A stretch of 64,000 bases of DNA from Thermoguttaceae bacterium (GTDB taxonomy: Bacteria; Planctomycetota; Planctomycetia; Pirellulales; Thermoguttaceae). The notes below the pieces were generated by a model that saw nothing but the letters and a program-made list of their open reading frames with translations, had not been told where the DNA came from and ran no database searches. The stretch is taken from NCBI GenBank assembly GCA_017405595.1, contig JAFRAC010000026.1, positions 1-64,000 on the forward strand, given 5' to 3'. Shown here piece after piece: positions 50,992 to 58,623 of the stretch (within the stretch, counting starts at the first letter, position 1; each line of letters begins with the position of its first letter). Both the position numbers and the translations under genes were made by a program.

Positions 50992-53649
50992 ATGAAAACG
51001 CGATTGATCCGCACACTCCTTTTTTTGCTGCCGGTTCTGGCATTTTCCCGTGTTAACGCGCAGGATTGGCCCCCGACACTCGAACGGTCCGAAGTGATCA
51101 ACAACCGGGTCACCGACCGCTACAGGCATGGCTCCCTTCCCCAGTGGGGCGCCCGGAACCCCGAACAGACCGATGAGTTCGCGGTACTCCATCCCCTTGT
51201 CCCGGAACTGGAGAATGCCGAAGACCGTCCTCTTTACGTGATTCTCCATTCGGCGGGGCATTCCCTCGCCGCGACCCTGATTTGCCAGTCCGAAAAGGGA
51301 AACCACGACATCTACGATTCCCCCGACGACTTCTACGCGCTCATTCTCGACTGCTACGCCAACAAAGAAACCGACTGGTGGTGGGGCGGTTTAGAACCGG
51401 GCGAAGAGATCAATGACATCAGCCGCGACAAAGCCGGTCCCGATCTCTCCCCCTGTGAAAAACGGGTCATCGACACAATCCTCTGGACCATCGCCCACTA
51501 CAAAATCGACCCGAACCGTGTTTATCTCTGCGGCAACTCGATGGGGGGGAGCGGCACACTCGGAATCGGTCTCAATCACGGCGACATCTTCGCGGCAATC
51601 AAGGCCAACGTGCCCGCGGGATGCCGGCACGCTGACACACGTTTATTCTTCCCCCCGAACAAGGTGCCCGAAGAGGTGAAGATTCCCGATCCGCCGGTCT
51701 GTGTCGATTACTCCGGTTCGAACGATCACTGGTCGGCCGACCACGCCGTACTGGTCAACGGAATGCGTCTGCGCAAATATCCGCTCATGCTCTTCTGGGG
51801 TCCGTTCGGTCATCAGAACAACCACGAAAAGATTGAGCAGATCAACGACCTGCCGAACCGATTCGATTGGACGGCTGTCCGCCGAAACGAGGCGTATCCC
51901 GTCTTCACCTACGCGGCGAGCGATTCGCCCAACCCGTGGCCCGATCCGGTCAATGAGTGCCCGGCCGGCGCTCCGGCGGGTCAGATCAACGGCTTCTTCC
52001 GCTGGAAGACCGAAACCGACAGCGCCGATGAACTGTCGATGACACTCCGTTTGGCAAGCGCCGATGAGCTCCGGTCGAAGATATTCGCCGTTCCGGCCGC
52101 AACGACCGCCGACGTTTCGTTCCGCCGCCTGCAAAAATTTCACGTTGAACCGAACGAGGCCGTCTACTGGACTTACGGCTCTTTGCGGGGAAAAGTCCGC
52201 GCCGACAGTGAAGGCGTGATCACAATCCCCCGTCTGCCGGTCGAAACAGAGCCGCAAACCGTTTCCATTCGGAAAACCCCGTCCTGGTACGGCGAAACCG
52301 TCGACGCCGCCCGGTTCGGTTTCGATCCGAACGCCTCTGCCGAAACGAACAGCGCCGCGCTCCAAAAAGCGCTCGACGGCGGAAATAAAACCGTGACCGT
52401 CAAAAATCCGGGCACCTATCTGCTCGACAAAACCGTTCTGATCGACAGCGGAACCCGCCTTCTCTTCGCCGAAGGAACCGTTCTGAAAAAGAGCCGGAAT
52501 TACGTGCACGTAATCCTAAACCGGGGCGCGCTCAGCGGAGAGGAAAACCGCGATATTGAAATCGAAAATCTGCGGATCGAGGTCAGCGAAAAAGTTGCGG
52601 GATGGGGTCCCAACGACCCGCTCTTCGGGCTCCGGGGTCAGGCGGCGTTCTACCATATCAAGAATCTCCACCTTTCGAACTTCCAATGCCTTGACGTTCA
52701 CGGCGGCCAGTACGCCCTGCACATCTGCGATTTCGAAAATATCGCGGTCGACGGCTTTGAAATCCGCGGGCAGAAAGACGGCATCCATATTGGAAAAGGG
52801 CGCGGTTTCTACCTTGCCCGCGGTGTCTGCCAAACCTTCGATGACGCAATCGCCCTGAACGCCGAAGATTACACAACCAGCCAGCCGATCGAAGGGGATA
52901 TTCTTGACGGACTGATCGAAGATGTGACCGACGAACGGCTCGATCCGACTGTAGCCCACGCGGTACGGCTTCTCACCGGCGCCTGGGTCGATTGGCATCC
53001 CGGCATCAAGTTCCAGAACGGCGACACCGTTCTGCACGACGGATATCTCTACCGCGTCAACGCCACCTTCGACACCCGCGAATACGTTTCGAACACCGCG
53101 CCCCCGAACCGGTCCGGGGCCTGGCAGGATCCTGACGAGCCGAACCTCACGTTTATCTGTTCCGGAAAAGCGGACTGGCATTCCGCCGGTATCAAGAACG
53201 TAACGCTGAAAAATATCCGTTCCCTTTCACGGACCGGAATCGGAGCGTTCTGGGAAATGTGCGACTACCACCGGGCCGTTCATCCCGAAGTCGCCGCGGA
53301 AAATCTTCCGGTCTGCCAGGTGACCGTCGAAAACTTCGTGAACGACTCGCCTGACCGCAGTCCCCTTTTCAATGTCACGCTGAACCTTGACGCGCGGCTT
53401 CTCAACGTCTCTTCGACCGGAAAGATCGCGAACATCGCCAGCAGCGGACGCCCGATTGAAGTCAGTCTCGATCTGCGCGGATCTCTCTTTAGGGAGGACG
53501 GCCGGGATGAGAGTCTCCCCGATTTCCGAACCGCGCCGGACACTCTCCTTCGTCTTACGCTCGCCGGAGACACCGCCGAGCGCCCCATACGGATTGACGA
53601 AAACGGCGGAAAAGTCGAAACGCTCGGCCAGGTGTCAGACGCCCGGTAA
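50992..53649 (+). CDS. Secreted esterase fused to a pectinase-like (GH28-type) beta-helix
   Basis: 885 residues from the ATG at 50992 (GAAGG before it), with a signal peptide (MKTRLIRTLLFLLPVLAFSRVNA). Residues about 25-320 are an alpha/beta hydrolase with the nucleophile elbow CGNSMGGSG (Ser183) and an HSAGHS-type loop (ILHSAGHSLAATL). From about residue 450 to the end is a parallel beta-helix of the pectate lyase/GH28 type: LRIEVSEKV, NLHLSNFQCLDVHGG, GFEIRGQKDGIHIGKG, then QTFDDAIALNAED (Asp617-Asp618), the pair expected in a GH28 active site. At about residues 665-722 an inserted stretch (FQNGDTVLHDGYLYRVNAT to SGAW) looks like a chitin/cellulose-type binding module. It probably removes acyl groups and cuts a pectin-like polymer outside the cell. 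Exact substrate unknown. Confidence 0.82.
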   Translation: MKTRLIRTLLFLLPVLAFSRVNAQDWPPTLERSEVINNRVTDRYRHGSLPQWGARNPEQTDEFAVLHPLVPELENAEDRPLYVILHSAGHSLAATLICQSEKGNHDIYDSPDDFYALILDCYANKETDWWWGGLEPGEEINDISRDKAGPDLSPCEKRVIDTILWTIAHYKIDPNRVYLCGNSMGGSGTLGIGLNHGDIFAAIKANVPAGCRHADTRLFFPPNKVPEEVKIPDPPVCVDYSGSNDHWSADHAVLVNGMRLRKYPLMLFWGPFGHQNNHEKIEQINDLPNRFDWTAVRRNEAYPVFTYAASDSPNPWPDPVNECPAGAPAGQINGFFRWKTETDSADELSMTLRLASADELRSKIFAVPAATTADVSFRRLQKFHVEPNEAVYWTYGSLRGKVRADSEGVITIPRLPVETEPQTVSIRKTPSWYGETVDAARFGFDPNASAETNSAALQKALDGGNKTVTVKNPGTYLLDKTVLIDSGTRLLFAEGTVLKKSRNYVHVILNRGALSGEENRDIEIENLRIEVSEKVAGWGPNDPLFGLRGQAAFYHIKNLHLSNFQCLDVHGGQYALHICDFENIAVDGFEIRGQKDGIHIGKGRGFYLARGVCQTFDDAIALNAEDYTTSQPIEGDILDGLIEDVTDERLDPTVAHAVRLLTGAWVDWHPGIKFQNGDTVLHDGYLYRVNATFDTREYVSNTAPPNRSGAWQDPDEPNLTFICSGKADWHSAGIKNVTLKNIRSLSRTGIGAFWEMCDYHRAVHPEVAAENLPVCQVTVENFVNDSPDRSPLFNVTLNLDARLLNVSSTGKIANIASSGRPIEVSLDLRGSLFREDGRDESLPDFRTAPDTLLRLTLAGDTAERPIRIDENGGKVETLGQVSDAR

Positions 53650-53683
53650 CCCGTTCATGCCGCGTTCCCCGGGCGAATCCCCG

Positions 53684-53709
53684 AAAAGGGGGCGGATGCC
53701 CCCTTTTTC
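53684..53709 (+). terminator. Strong terminator after the esterase/pectinase gene
   Basis: A perfect 10-bp stem AAAAGGGGGC/GCCCCCTTTT (53684-53693 with 53698-53707), GGAT loop, ending in a run of T. Confidence 0.9.
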
Positions 53710-53737
53710 TTGACAAGAGACCCGATTTAGCTAGAAT
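53710..53737 (+). promoter_or_regulatory. Near-consensus promoter with no protein gene behind it
   Basis: TTGACA (53710-53715), a 16-base spacer, then TAGAAT (53732-53737). It starts one base after the terminator's last T run. No plausible plus-strand gene follows. Confidence 0.7.
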
Positions 53738-53743
53738 GGAGGT

Positions 53744-53990
53744 CTGCCGGGTTTTCCCGCCGGCATCGGCCGGCGGCGTAACCGGAGCCCCTTTCGACAG
53801 CCAAAAGTTCCCCTAGTGCGATCCGATTCCGCTGGGGGCGGCCTTCTTGGTTCTCATCTTTCTCACCACAACAAACATCTTTGGCCGTAACGAGCTGAAA
53901 CTGATGTTTCTGGCTGTCAAAAAGATCTTGCCCCGTATCTTTATCCCCCCCAAAAAAGACCTTCGCGCACTTCCGCACGCGAAGGTCTTT
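53744..53990 (+). ncRNA. Candidate structured non-coding RNA
   Basis: A transcript from the promoter at 53710-53737 would run about 245 bases to the hairpin at 53955-53990. Predicted parts by eye: hairpin CCGCCGGC-ATCG-GCCGGCGG (53759-53778); a long-range stem GACAGCCA (about 53798) with TGGCTGTC (about 53910); inside it a CCCC-AG/CT-GGGG stem and AAACATC/GATGTTT. The enclosing stem plus nested hairpins suggests a multibranch RNA. I could not match it to 6S, tmRNA, SRP RNA or RNase P RNA by reading. The opposite strand is also transcribed toward this point by the lipid operon, whose terminator is the same hairpin. Confidence 0.45.
53952..53990. terminator. Bidirectional terminator (lipid operon on -, ncRNA candidate on +)
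   Basis: A perfect 13-bp stem AAAGACCTTCGCG/CGCGAAGGTCTTT (53955-53967 with 53978-53990). On the minus strand it ends in six T; on the plus strand in TTT then CAAAAG. Confidence 0.88.
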
Positions 53991-54015
53991 CAAAAGGGTC
54001 TTCAAACAGAAAACG

Positions 54016-54399
54016 CTAACCGCCGACAGCCACGGCAAACGCGACCGCGTACCGGTCACAATGCGAGAGGGTGATCTGCCATTCCGATATTCCCAGTTTT
54101 TCCGCGTACGCTTTCGCGCTCCCCAGAAGGGTCAGAACCGGTTTTCCCGCCGCATCGTGCGTCGTTTCGATTTCGGTCCAGTTCACCTCTTTGGTCCAGC
54201 CGGTCCCGAGGGCTTTCATCACCGCCTCTTTGACGGCCCAGCGCGCCGCGTAACGTTCGGCGCTTTTCCGTCCCTTGCTGCAGTACTCTTCCTCGTTGGG
54301 GGTAAAAACGCGCCGGCGGTAAAAATCGCCGTGCTTTTCGAGCATCCGCTCGACACGTTCGATTTCGACAATATCGGTGCCAATCCCAACGAGGCGCAT
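54016..54399 (-). CDS. acpS: Holo-[acyl-carrier-protein] synthase
   Basis: 127 residues from the ATG at 54399, four bases after the FabF stop; an upstream start at 54435 would overlap FabF and add residues not seen in the family. It has the two AcpS motifs: MRLVGIGTDIVEIERVERM with its Mg-binding Asp, and RYAARWAVKEAVMKALGTG with the second acidic ligand and Lys. The middle EVNWTEIETTHDAAGKPVLT and ISEWQITLSHCDRYAVAFAV complete the fold. It moves 4'-phosphopantetheine from CoA to the Ser of ACP, so it would activate the ACP coded at 56345-56728 in the same operon. It is the last gene before the terminator. Confidence 0.93.
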   Translation of the reverse strand: MRLVGIGTDIVEIERVERMLEKHGDFYRRRVFTPNEEEYCSKGRKSAERYAARWAVKEAVMKALGTGWTKEVNWTEIETTHDAAGKPVLTLLGSAKAYAEKLGISEWQITLSHCDRYAVAFAVAVGG

Positions 54400-54403
54400 C
54401 AGG

Positions 54404-55690
54404 TTATTCGTACTTTCGGAGAGCAAGCGTGACATCCTGCCCGCCGAATCCGAAATTGTTACTCAGCGTGATGCGCACATCGGCTTTCCGCGCCTTGTTC
54501 GGGATATAGTCGAGATCGCAGTTCGGATCGGGCGTTTCGTAGTTCATCGTCGGCGGAAGGATCTGATCGCGGATTGCCAGCAGACAGTAGATCATTTCAG
54601 TCGCGCCGCTGGCGGCGATCAGGTGCCCGGTAACGCTCTTCGTACTCGAAACCGGAATCTTATAGGCGGTCTCGCCGAAGACTTTTTTAATCGCAAGGGT
54701 TTCAACCCGGTCGTTCAGACTGGTGCTCGTTCCATGGGCGTTGATGTAATCGACATCGGTCGTTTTCAGGCCGGCCGTATCGAGCGCCATCTGCATACAG
54801 CTTGCCGCGCCGCGCCCTTCCGGATGGATGTCGGTGATCCGATAAGCGTCAGAGGTGCAGCCGTAACCGACAATTTCGCCGTAGATGCGCGCGCCCCGCT
54901 TTTTGGCGTGTTCGAGCTCTTCGAGAATCACCATTCCGGACCCCTCGCCGATCACGAAACCGTCACGGTCTTTATCGAACGGGCGTGAAGCGCGGGTCGG
55001 CTCATCGTTGCGGGTGCTCAGAGCGGTCAGCAGATTGAAACCCGTAACCCCGAACGGGTGAATCATCGAATGGGAACCGCCGCCGATCATCAGGTCGGCT
55101 TCACCGCGCCGGATAATCTCGGCGGCTTCCCCGATCGCCTGGGCGCTGGCGGCGCACGCGGTCAGATTGTTGATATTGGGCCCCTTCAGCCGGAACTTCG
55201 CGGCAAGGAAGGCGGCAGGCATATTCGGTTCCTGCTCGATTTCGCGGACAGGGTTGAGAAGCTCCAGTCCCTTGTTAACGAACTTGCCGACATCGACAGA
55301 GCCGTCTTCGGCAAGCGCACCGGTAATCAGTTTCGTAAAAAGATCGAAATCCTGTTTCCCTTCCCCCGCGCCGGTGTAGACACCGAAACGGGTCGGGTCA
55401 TAATCGGCATCGAGAAGTCCGGAATCCTTCATCGCCTGATAACCGGCGGCAACGGCGAATGAAATGTGGCGGTCGCGGCCGGCCCAGTCCTCGTTCTTTT
55501 CGCCGAATGGGGTCATGTCGCCCCAGTTCTTGACCTCGGCGGCAATCTTGGTCGGAAAGCTGGACGCGTCGAAGAGGGTAATCGGCGCAACGCCCGAAAC
55601 CCCGTCTAAAATACGCTGCCAAACCGTTTCTGTCTCGTAACCGAGCGGAGTCACCAGTCCGATTCCGGTAACAACAACACGACGGCTCAT
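54404..55690 (-). CDS. fabF: Beta-ketoacyl-ACP synthase II
   Basis: 428 residues from the ATG at 55690 (AAGG 8 bases before; a TTG two codons upstream is less likely). The catalytic set is visible: the active-site Cys in NNLTACAASAQAIGEA, one His in INAHGTSTSLNDRVET, the second in SVTGHLIAASGATEM, and the closing SNNFGFGGQDVTLALRKYE. It extends the acyl chain with malonyl-ACP. GHLIAASGA differs slightly from the common GHxxGAAGA, and ACAASAQ from the common ACATGTH, which suggests a branch somewhat away from housekeeping FabF. It sits in an operon with two dehydratase-like proteins, a special ACP and AcpS. Confidence 0.92.
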   Translation of the reverse strand: MSRRVVVTGIGLVTPLGYETETVWQRILDGVSGVAPITLFDASSFPTKIAAEVKNWGDMTPFGEKNEDWAGRDRHISFAVAAGYQAMKDSGLLDADYDPTRFGVYTGAGEGKQDFDLFTKLITGALAEDGSVDVGKFVNKGLELLNPVREIEQEPNMPAAFLAAKFRLKGPNINNLTACAASAQAIGEAAEIIRRGEADLMIGGGSHSMIHPFGVTGFNLLTALSTRNDEPTRASRPFDKDRDGFVIGEGSGMVILEELEHAKKRGARIYGEIVGYGCTSDAYRITDIHPEGRGAASCMQMALDTAGLKTTDVDYINAHGTSTSLNDRVETLAIKKVFGETAYKIPVSSTKSVTGHLIAASGATEMIYCLLAIRDQILPPTMNYETPDPNCDLDYIPNKARKADVRITLSNNFGFGGQDVTLALRKYE

Positions 55691-55727
55691 AGTCAATACC
55701 TTCTTTCTGATATCTGGCGCCGAAAGA

Positions 55728-56243
55728 TCAGCTCTGGTTTAGGCTGGGATCGACCAGCGGCTTTCCGTCGGCCGAAACTCCGACATCGAAAACCCCAAAC
55801 GCGCGAACCAAATTATCGAGATCACCGGCTCCGTAAAGGGGCTGATCGGCATACTCTTCCCCCAAATGGGCGAAAACGAGCGCGCCTTCGGCGATCTTCT
55901 TTTCGTCACGATGGACCTGAACCGAGACCATCGACCCTTCTTCGTGGATATAGTCAACGTCGATATCATAAACCAGAATATCGCCGGGAACAAGATCAAC
56001 ATCGGTGAAGGCAAGGCGGGGAATCTTTCCGAGAACGATCTTCTTCGAAAAGTTATAATACTGATGAATCAGGACTCCTGCGGCCTGGGCCATCCCCTCG
56101 ATCACCAGCGCCACCGGCATGACCGGATACCCCGGAAAATGATCGGAAAGATGCTCTTCGCTGCGCGTGATCGCCTTGATCGCCTGCGCGCGTCTGCCGC
56201 ATTCAAACACCGTATACCGATCCATCCAAAACCAGCGCATCAT
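55728..56243 (-). CDS. FabZ-like 3-hydroxyacyl-ACP dehydratase (second in operon)
   Basis: 171 residues. The hot-dog signature SDHFPGYPVMPVALVIEGMAQ carries the catalytic His35 and Glu49; the usual VMPGVLxxEAMAQ is altered at two places (V for G, G for A). The remainder (VLGKIPRLAFTDVDLVPGDI) matches the family. It would remove water from 3-hydroxyacyl-ACP. GGAGG precedes two neighbouring ATGs (56243 and 56240), so the start may be one codon later. It lies between the ACP and FabF genes. The last 40 residues (from about 131) are longer than in normal FabZ. Confidence 0.88.
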   Translation of the reverse strand: MMRWFWMDRYTVFECGRRAQAIKAITRSEEHLSDHFPGYPVMPVALVIEGMAQAAGVLIHQYYNFSKKIVLGKIPRLAFTDVDLVPGDILVYDIDVDYIHEEGSMVSVQVHRDEKKIAEGALVFAHLGEEYADQPLYGAGDLDNLVRAFGVFDVGVSADGKPLVDPSLNQS

Positions 56244-56344
56244 TCACCTCCGCCTGTAAAAAGCCCGACATGGCGCCGGGCGTCGGACACTGCCAAAAAA
56301 GGGGGGGCGTCCGCGTTAAACGTCCCCCCCGCGCAAAAGGCAAA

Positions 56345-56728
56345 TTAAGCGAGTTTGGTGCTGACCAGGTGAACCAGGTCTTTGACCGAAAGGACTTTCG
56401 CCAGGTTCTGAATCACCGGATTCTTCGAGAACTCTTCGAGATCGGCCTTCGGAAGCGCTTTTTTAAGCATCTCCAGACCCTCTCCGGTCAGCTTGCCGTC
56501 CTGAACGTAGGTCGGGTCATCAAGCTTTTCGGTCGGGATCAGTTCGCCGCGGTCGATTTTGATGTTGAACTTCTTTTCGAGCTGGAAAACGATATCGAGC
56601 AGGTCAATCGACTCAGCGCCAAGATCGTCCACCAGCGTGGAATCCATATTGACCTCGTCTTCATCGACCGCCAGCGCGTCTTCCAAGACTTCCCGAACCT
56701 GTTCAAAAATTTCCTGTTCGCTTGCCAT
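56345..56728 (-). CDS. Acyl carrier protein with an insertion
   Basis: 127 residues from the ATG at 56728 (AGAAGG nine bases upstream). A normal ACP is about 78. The N-terminal two helices are standard, and Ser40 in DLGAESIDLLDIVFQLEKKF is the phosphopantetheine site. The closing helix SVKDLVHLVSTKLA is also standard, but about 45 residues (roughly 60-112, including GKLTGEGLEMLKKALPKADL) are inserted between helix II and that final helix. The ACP is therefore probably dedicated to the enzymes of this operon rather than to bulk fatty acid synthesis. Its stop is 101 bases before the next gene's start. Confidence 0.9.
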   Translation of the reverse strand: MASEQEIFEQVREVLEDALAVDEDEVNMDSTLVDDLGAESIDLLDIVFQLEKKFNIKIDRGELIPTEKLDDPTYVQDGKLTGEGLEMLKKALPKADLEEFSKNPVIQNLAKVLSVKDLVHLVSTKLA

Positions 56729-56808
56729 AGTAATATCCTTCTCTCTTCTTTCGTAGTGAAAGGGAAAAATGTGAATATGAAAAAATCGATCGCGGGCCGA
56801 ATCCGGCG

Positions 56809-57294
56809 TCAGCCGCCGATTTCGGCTCCTCTCCACAAAATTTTAAACTTTTTACGCAGCTGCTCGATCACATCCCTGTCGGTACACGCTCTTCCGGGAT
56901 TACGGTCGGCAAGATTGTATTTCGTCAGCACGAGCTGCGCCCGGACACGGTTCTGACCTTCGATACTCCCGTCGGTTTTAAAGACGGCGGTCGAGTCGTC
57001 CTCGCTCACCAGGGTGGCTGTCAGCGTCAAGGTCTGGCCGGGCTGCAGAAACTGCCCGAATTTCACGTTCTTGACCTCTTTTAAAAGAACCATGCTATGC
57101 GCAAAATCTTCCCCCTGCCGTACGAGCCATGCCGCCGTTTCGGTCATGGCCTCAACCATAAGAACCCCCGGCATGACCGGAAATTCGGGAAAATGGTCCT
57201 GCAGGTACTCCTCGGCAAGAGAAAGGGATTTCGTCGCGACAATCCTCTTGTGAGGTTCCAGAACATCAATCTTATCGATCAGTGAAAAATGCAT
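56809..57294 (-). CDS. FabZ-like 3-hydroxyacyl-ACP dehydratase (first in operon)
   Basis: 161 residues. The site DHFPEFPVMPGVLMVEAMTE has His34 and Glu48 as expected; the body VKNVKFGQFLQPGQTLTLTA is typical. It may make a mixed dimer with the other FabZ-like protein, as hot-dog pairs sometimes do, or act at a different chain length. The C-terminus (TDRDVIEQLRKKFKILWRGA) is a short basic helix beyond the core fold. It leads the operon; the promoter is at 57470-57498. The stop lies 80 bases before the ACP start, without a terminator between. Confidence 0.9.
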   Translation of the reverse strand: MHFSLIDKIDVLEPHKRIVATKSLSLAEEYLQDHFPEFPVMPGVLMVEAMTETAAWLVRQGEDFAHSMVLLKEVKNVKFGQFLQPGQTLTLTATLVSEDDSTAVFKTDGSIEGQNRVRAQLVLTKYNLADRNPGRACTDRDVIEQLRKKFKILWRGAEIGG

Positions 57295-57469
57295 TGTTCT
57301 TTGCTGGCCAGGGGCGCATCGTGCTTAAAGGGTGCGGTGCCTCCCCTCTTCGGGGAAAGGGACCGGCCGTCTCGTTTTCCGCGGCAGAACCGATGACGGC
57401 AAAACATATTTTCGCCTTTATCGGCGAAATCAAGGTAACTCCATCATCCCCAAATCTGCTCAACGCGGG

Positions 57470-57498
57470 ATTTTATTCTATTTTCACAAAATCAACAA
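57470..57498 (-). promoter_or_regulatory. Promoter for the lipid operon
   Basis: On the minus strand TTGTTG (57493-57498), a 17-base spacer, then TAAAAT (57470-57475), about 175 bases before the first ATG. The surrounding 57470-57540 is the most AT-rich stretch in this part. Confidence 0.45.
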
Positions 57499-57667
57499 TA
57501 CTAACAAATTACACATTTTACTCATTTTTACATTTCCGGGGTCAAACACCATAGTCCCCTACTTTCCCCGGTTCCCTTACCCCAAAGGCCGCCGTTTAAC
57601 ACCCCTTCGGTGTGCGGTTACAGACAAGGGGTTTCCCGAAACCGACGGAACAGGTCTCCTCAGCCTC

Positions 57668-57718
57668 AAAAAAAACCGCCCGAAATGCCGCACGGGAAAA
57701 GTGCTGCGGTCTCGGGCA
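57668..57718 (-). terminator. Terminator after the Gly/Tyr-rich protein gene
   Basis: On the minus strand GCCCGA...TCGGGC closes a long hairpin with inner CCGC/GCGG pairing, followed by a run of eight T. Confidence 0.8.
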
Positions 57719-57748
57719 GTATCTGGCTCGGAATGGCGTTTCGAAGAC

Positions 57749-58198
57749 TCACGGACCGATATTGGGGGGATTTTTCATCAGAAAATCACGCGGACCGCGC
57801 GTAACGGTGTACCCGGCATACGGATTATTGACTTCAGGATCGATCTCCTGGTAGGGATTTTCACGGCCCCCCCATCCGGGACGGACAAAACCGAAAATCG
57901 GTTCGTAACGGGTATAGGGGGCCAAACCGCCGGGATAGGTCCGGTACATTGAACTGCGGTCCCAGAGTGAATAACGGCCGAAAATCGGCTCGGCGGGCGC
58001 GAAAACGCCAGGCCCGGCGTACCCCCCATCGACAATGTAACCGCCGCCGGCATATCCGCCGTCATAATATTCGGGGCACTGATACGAAGGAGCAACGCTT
58101 CCGGTCACCTGATAATCGGAAAAGCTCTGAGCCGAAAGCCCGGCTTCCAAGACCATGACCATGACCAATCCGAAAAAACCGACTAAGGAAAATCTCAT
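57749..58198 (-). CDS. Secreted Gly/Tyr/Pro-rich protein, hypothetical
   Basis: 149 residues from the ATG at 58198 (AAAGGG six bases before); an ATG 11 codons upstream lacks a site. It has a signal peptide (MRFSLVGFFGLVMVMVLEAG, cut near LSAQS). The mature part is short repeats of Gly, Tyr and Pro: YDGGYAGGGYIVDGGYAGPG, then GRYSLWDRSSMYRTYPGG and EPIFGFVRPGWGGRENPYQE. No known domain is recognised. Such compositions occur in planctomycete outer-layer proteins and in glue-like or structural proteins, but nothing here proves that. It has its own terminator; it is divergent from the IdeS-like protease gene. Confidence 0.75.
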   Translation of the reverse strand: MRFSLVGFFGLVMVMVLEAGLSAQSFSDYQVTGSVAPSYQCPEYYDGGYAGGGYIVDGGYAGPGVFAPAEPIFGRYSLWDRSSMYRTYPGGLAPYTRYEPIFGFVRPGWGGRENPYQEIDPEVNNPYAGYTVTRGPRDFLMKNPPNIGP

Positions 58199-58623
58199 CA
58201 CTGACCCTTTTGCTCGATTAACGCCGAACATACCGGCGGCACCCCGCCCCCTTGCGGCAAAACGATGCCCTTCGACTTATCGGCAAGGAAAGAGCGGGAA
58301 GTCAAGCCGAAAAGCGCCCCTTGAACAATTTGTCCATCTTGCCGAATTTGTCTTTCCCAACACAGAACCCGAATCGGAAAGGAAGAAGGGGCGTGAAACG
58401 TTTTATCAAAACGGGCACGGCCAATCGGCGCATCGGCAGGTTTACCTGTTCCCTTTTCCGTCTGCGGAACCGGCCCTCCCTTTTTCAGGAGATCGTTGTT
58501 ATAATCAGCACCGGGCACTGACTGTGGAAAAGTTCTTTGCTCCGCGTGAACAAACTCTGACGGATTCAGAAAAAAGAACTGATTCAGCCGCACTCCGGAA
58601 TCTGCTTAACCCTGGTTTCTGCC
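58199..58623. other. Intergenic region between divergent secreted-protein genes
   Basis: No gene accepted. It holds the extended -10 for the protease gene (58497-58505) near the right end. I saw no clear promoter on the minus strand. Confidence 0.5.
58497..58505 (+). promoter_or_regulatory. Extended -10 promoter for the IdeS-like gene
   Basis: TGT followed by a perfect TATAAT (58500-58505), without a clear -35, about 120 bases before the ATG. Confidence 0.5.

Noticed and set aside
53727-54059. 110-codon minus frame, and a 14-codon frame inside it, across the ncRNA candidate
   Set aside because: No domain, poor composition, and it overlaps the strong terminator hairpin of the lipid operon.
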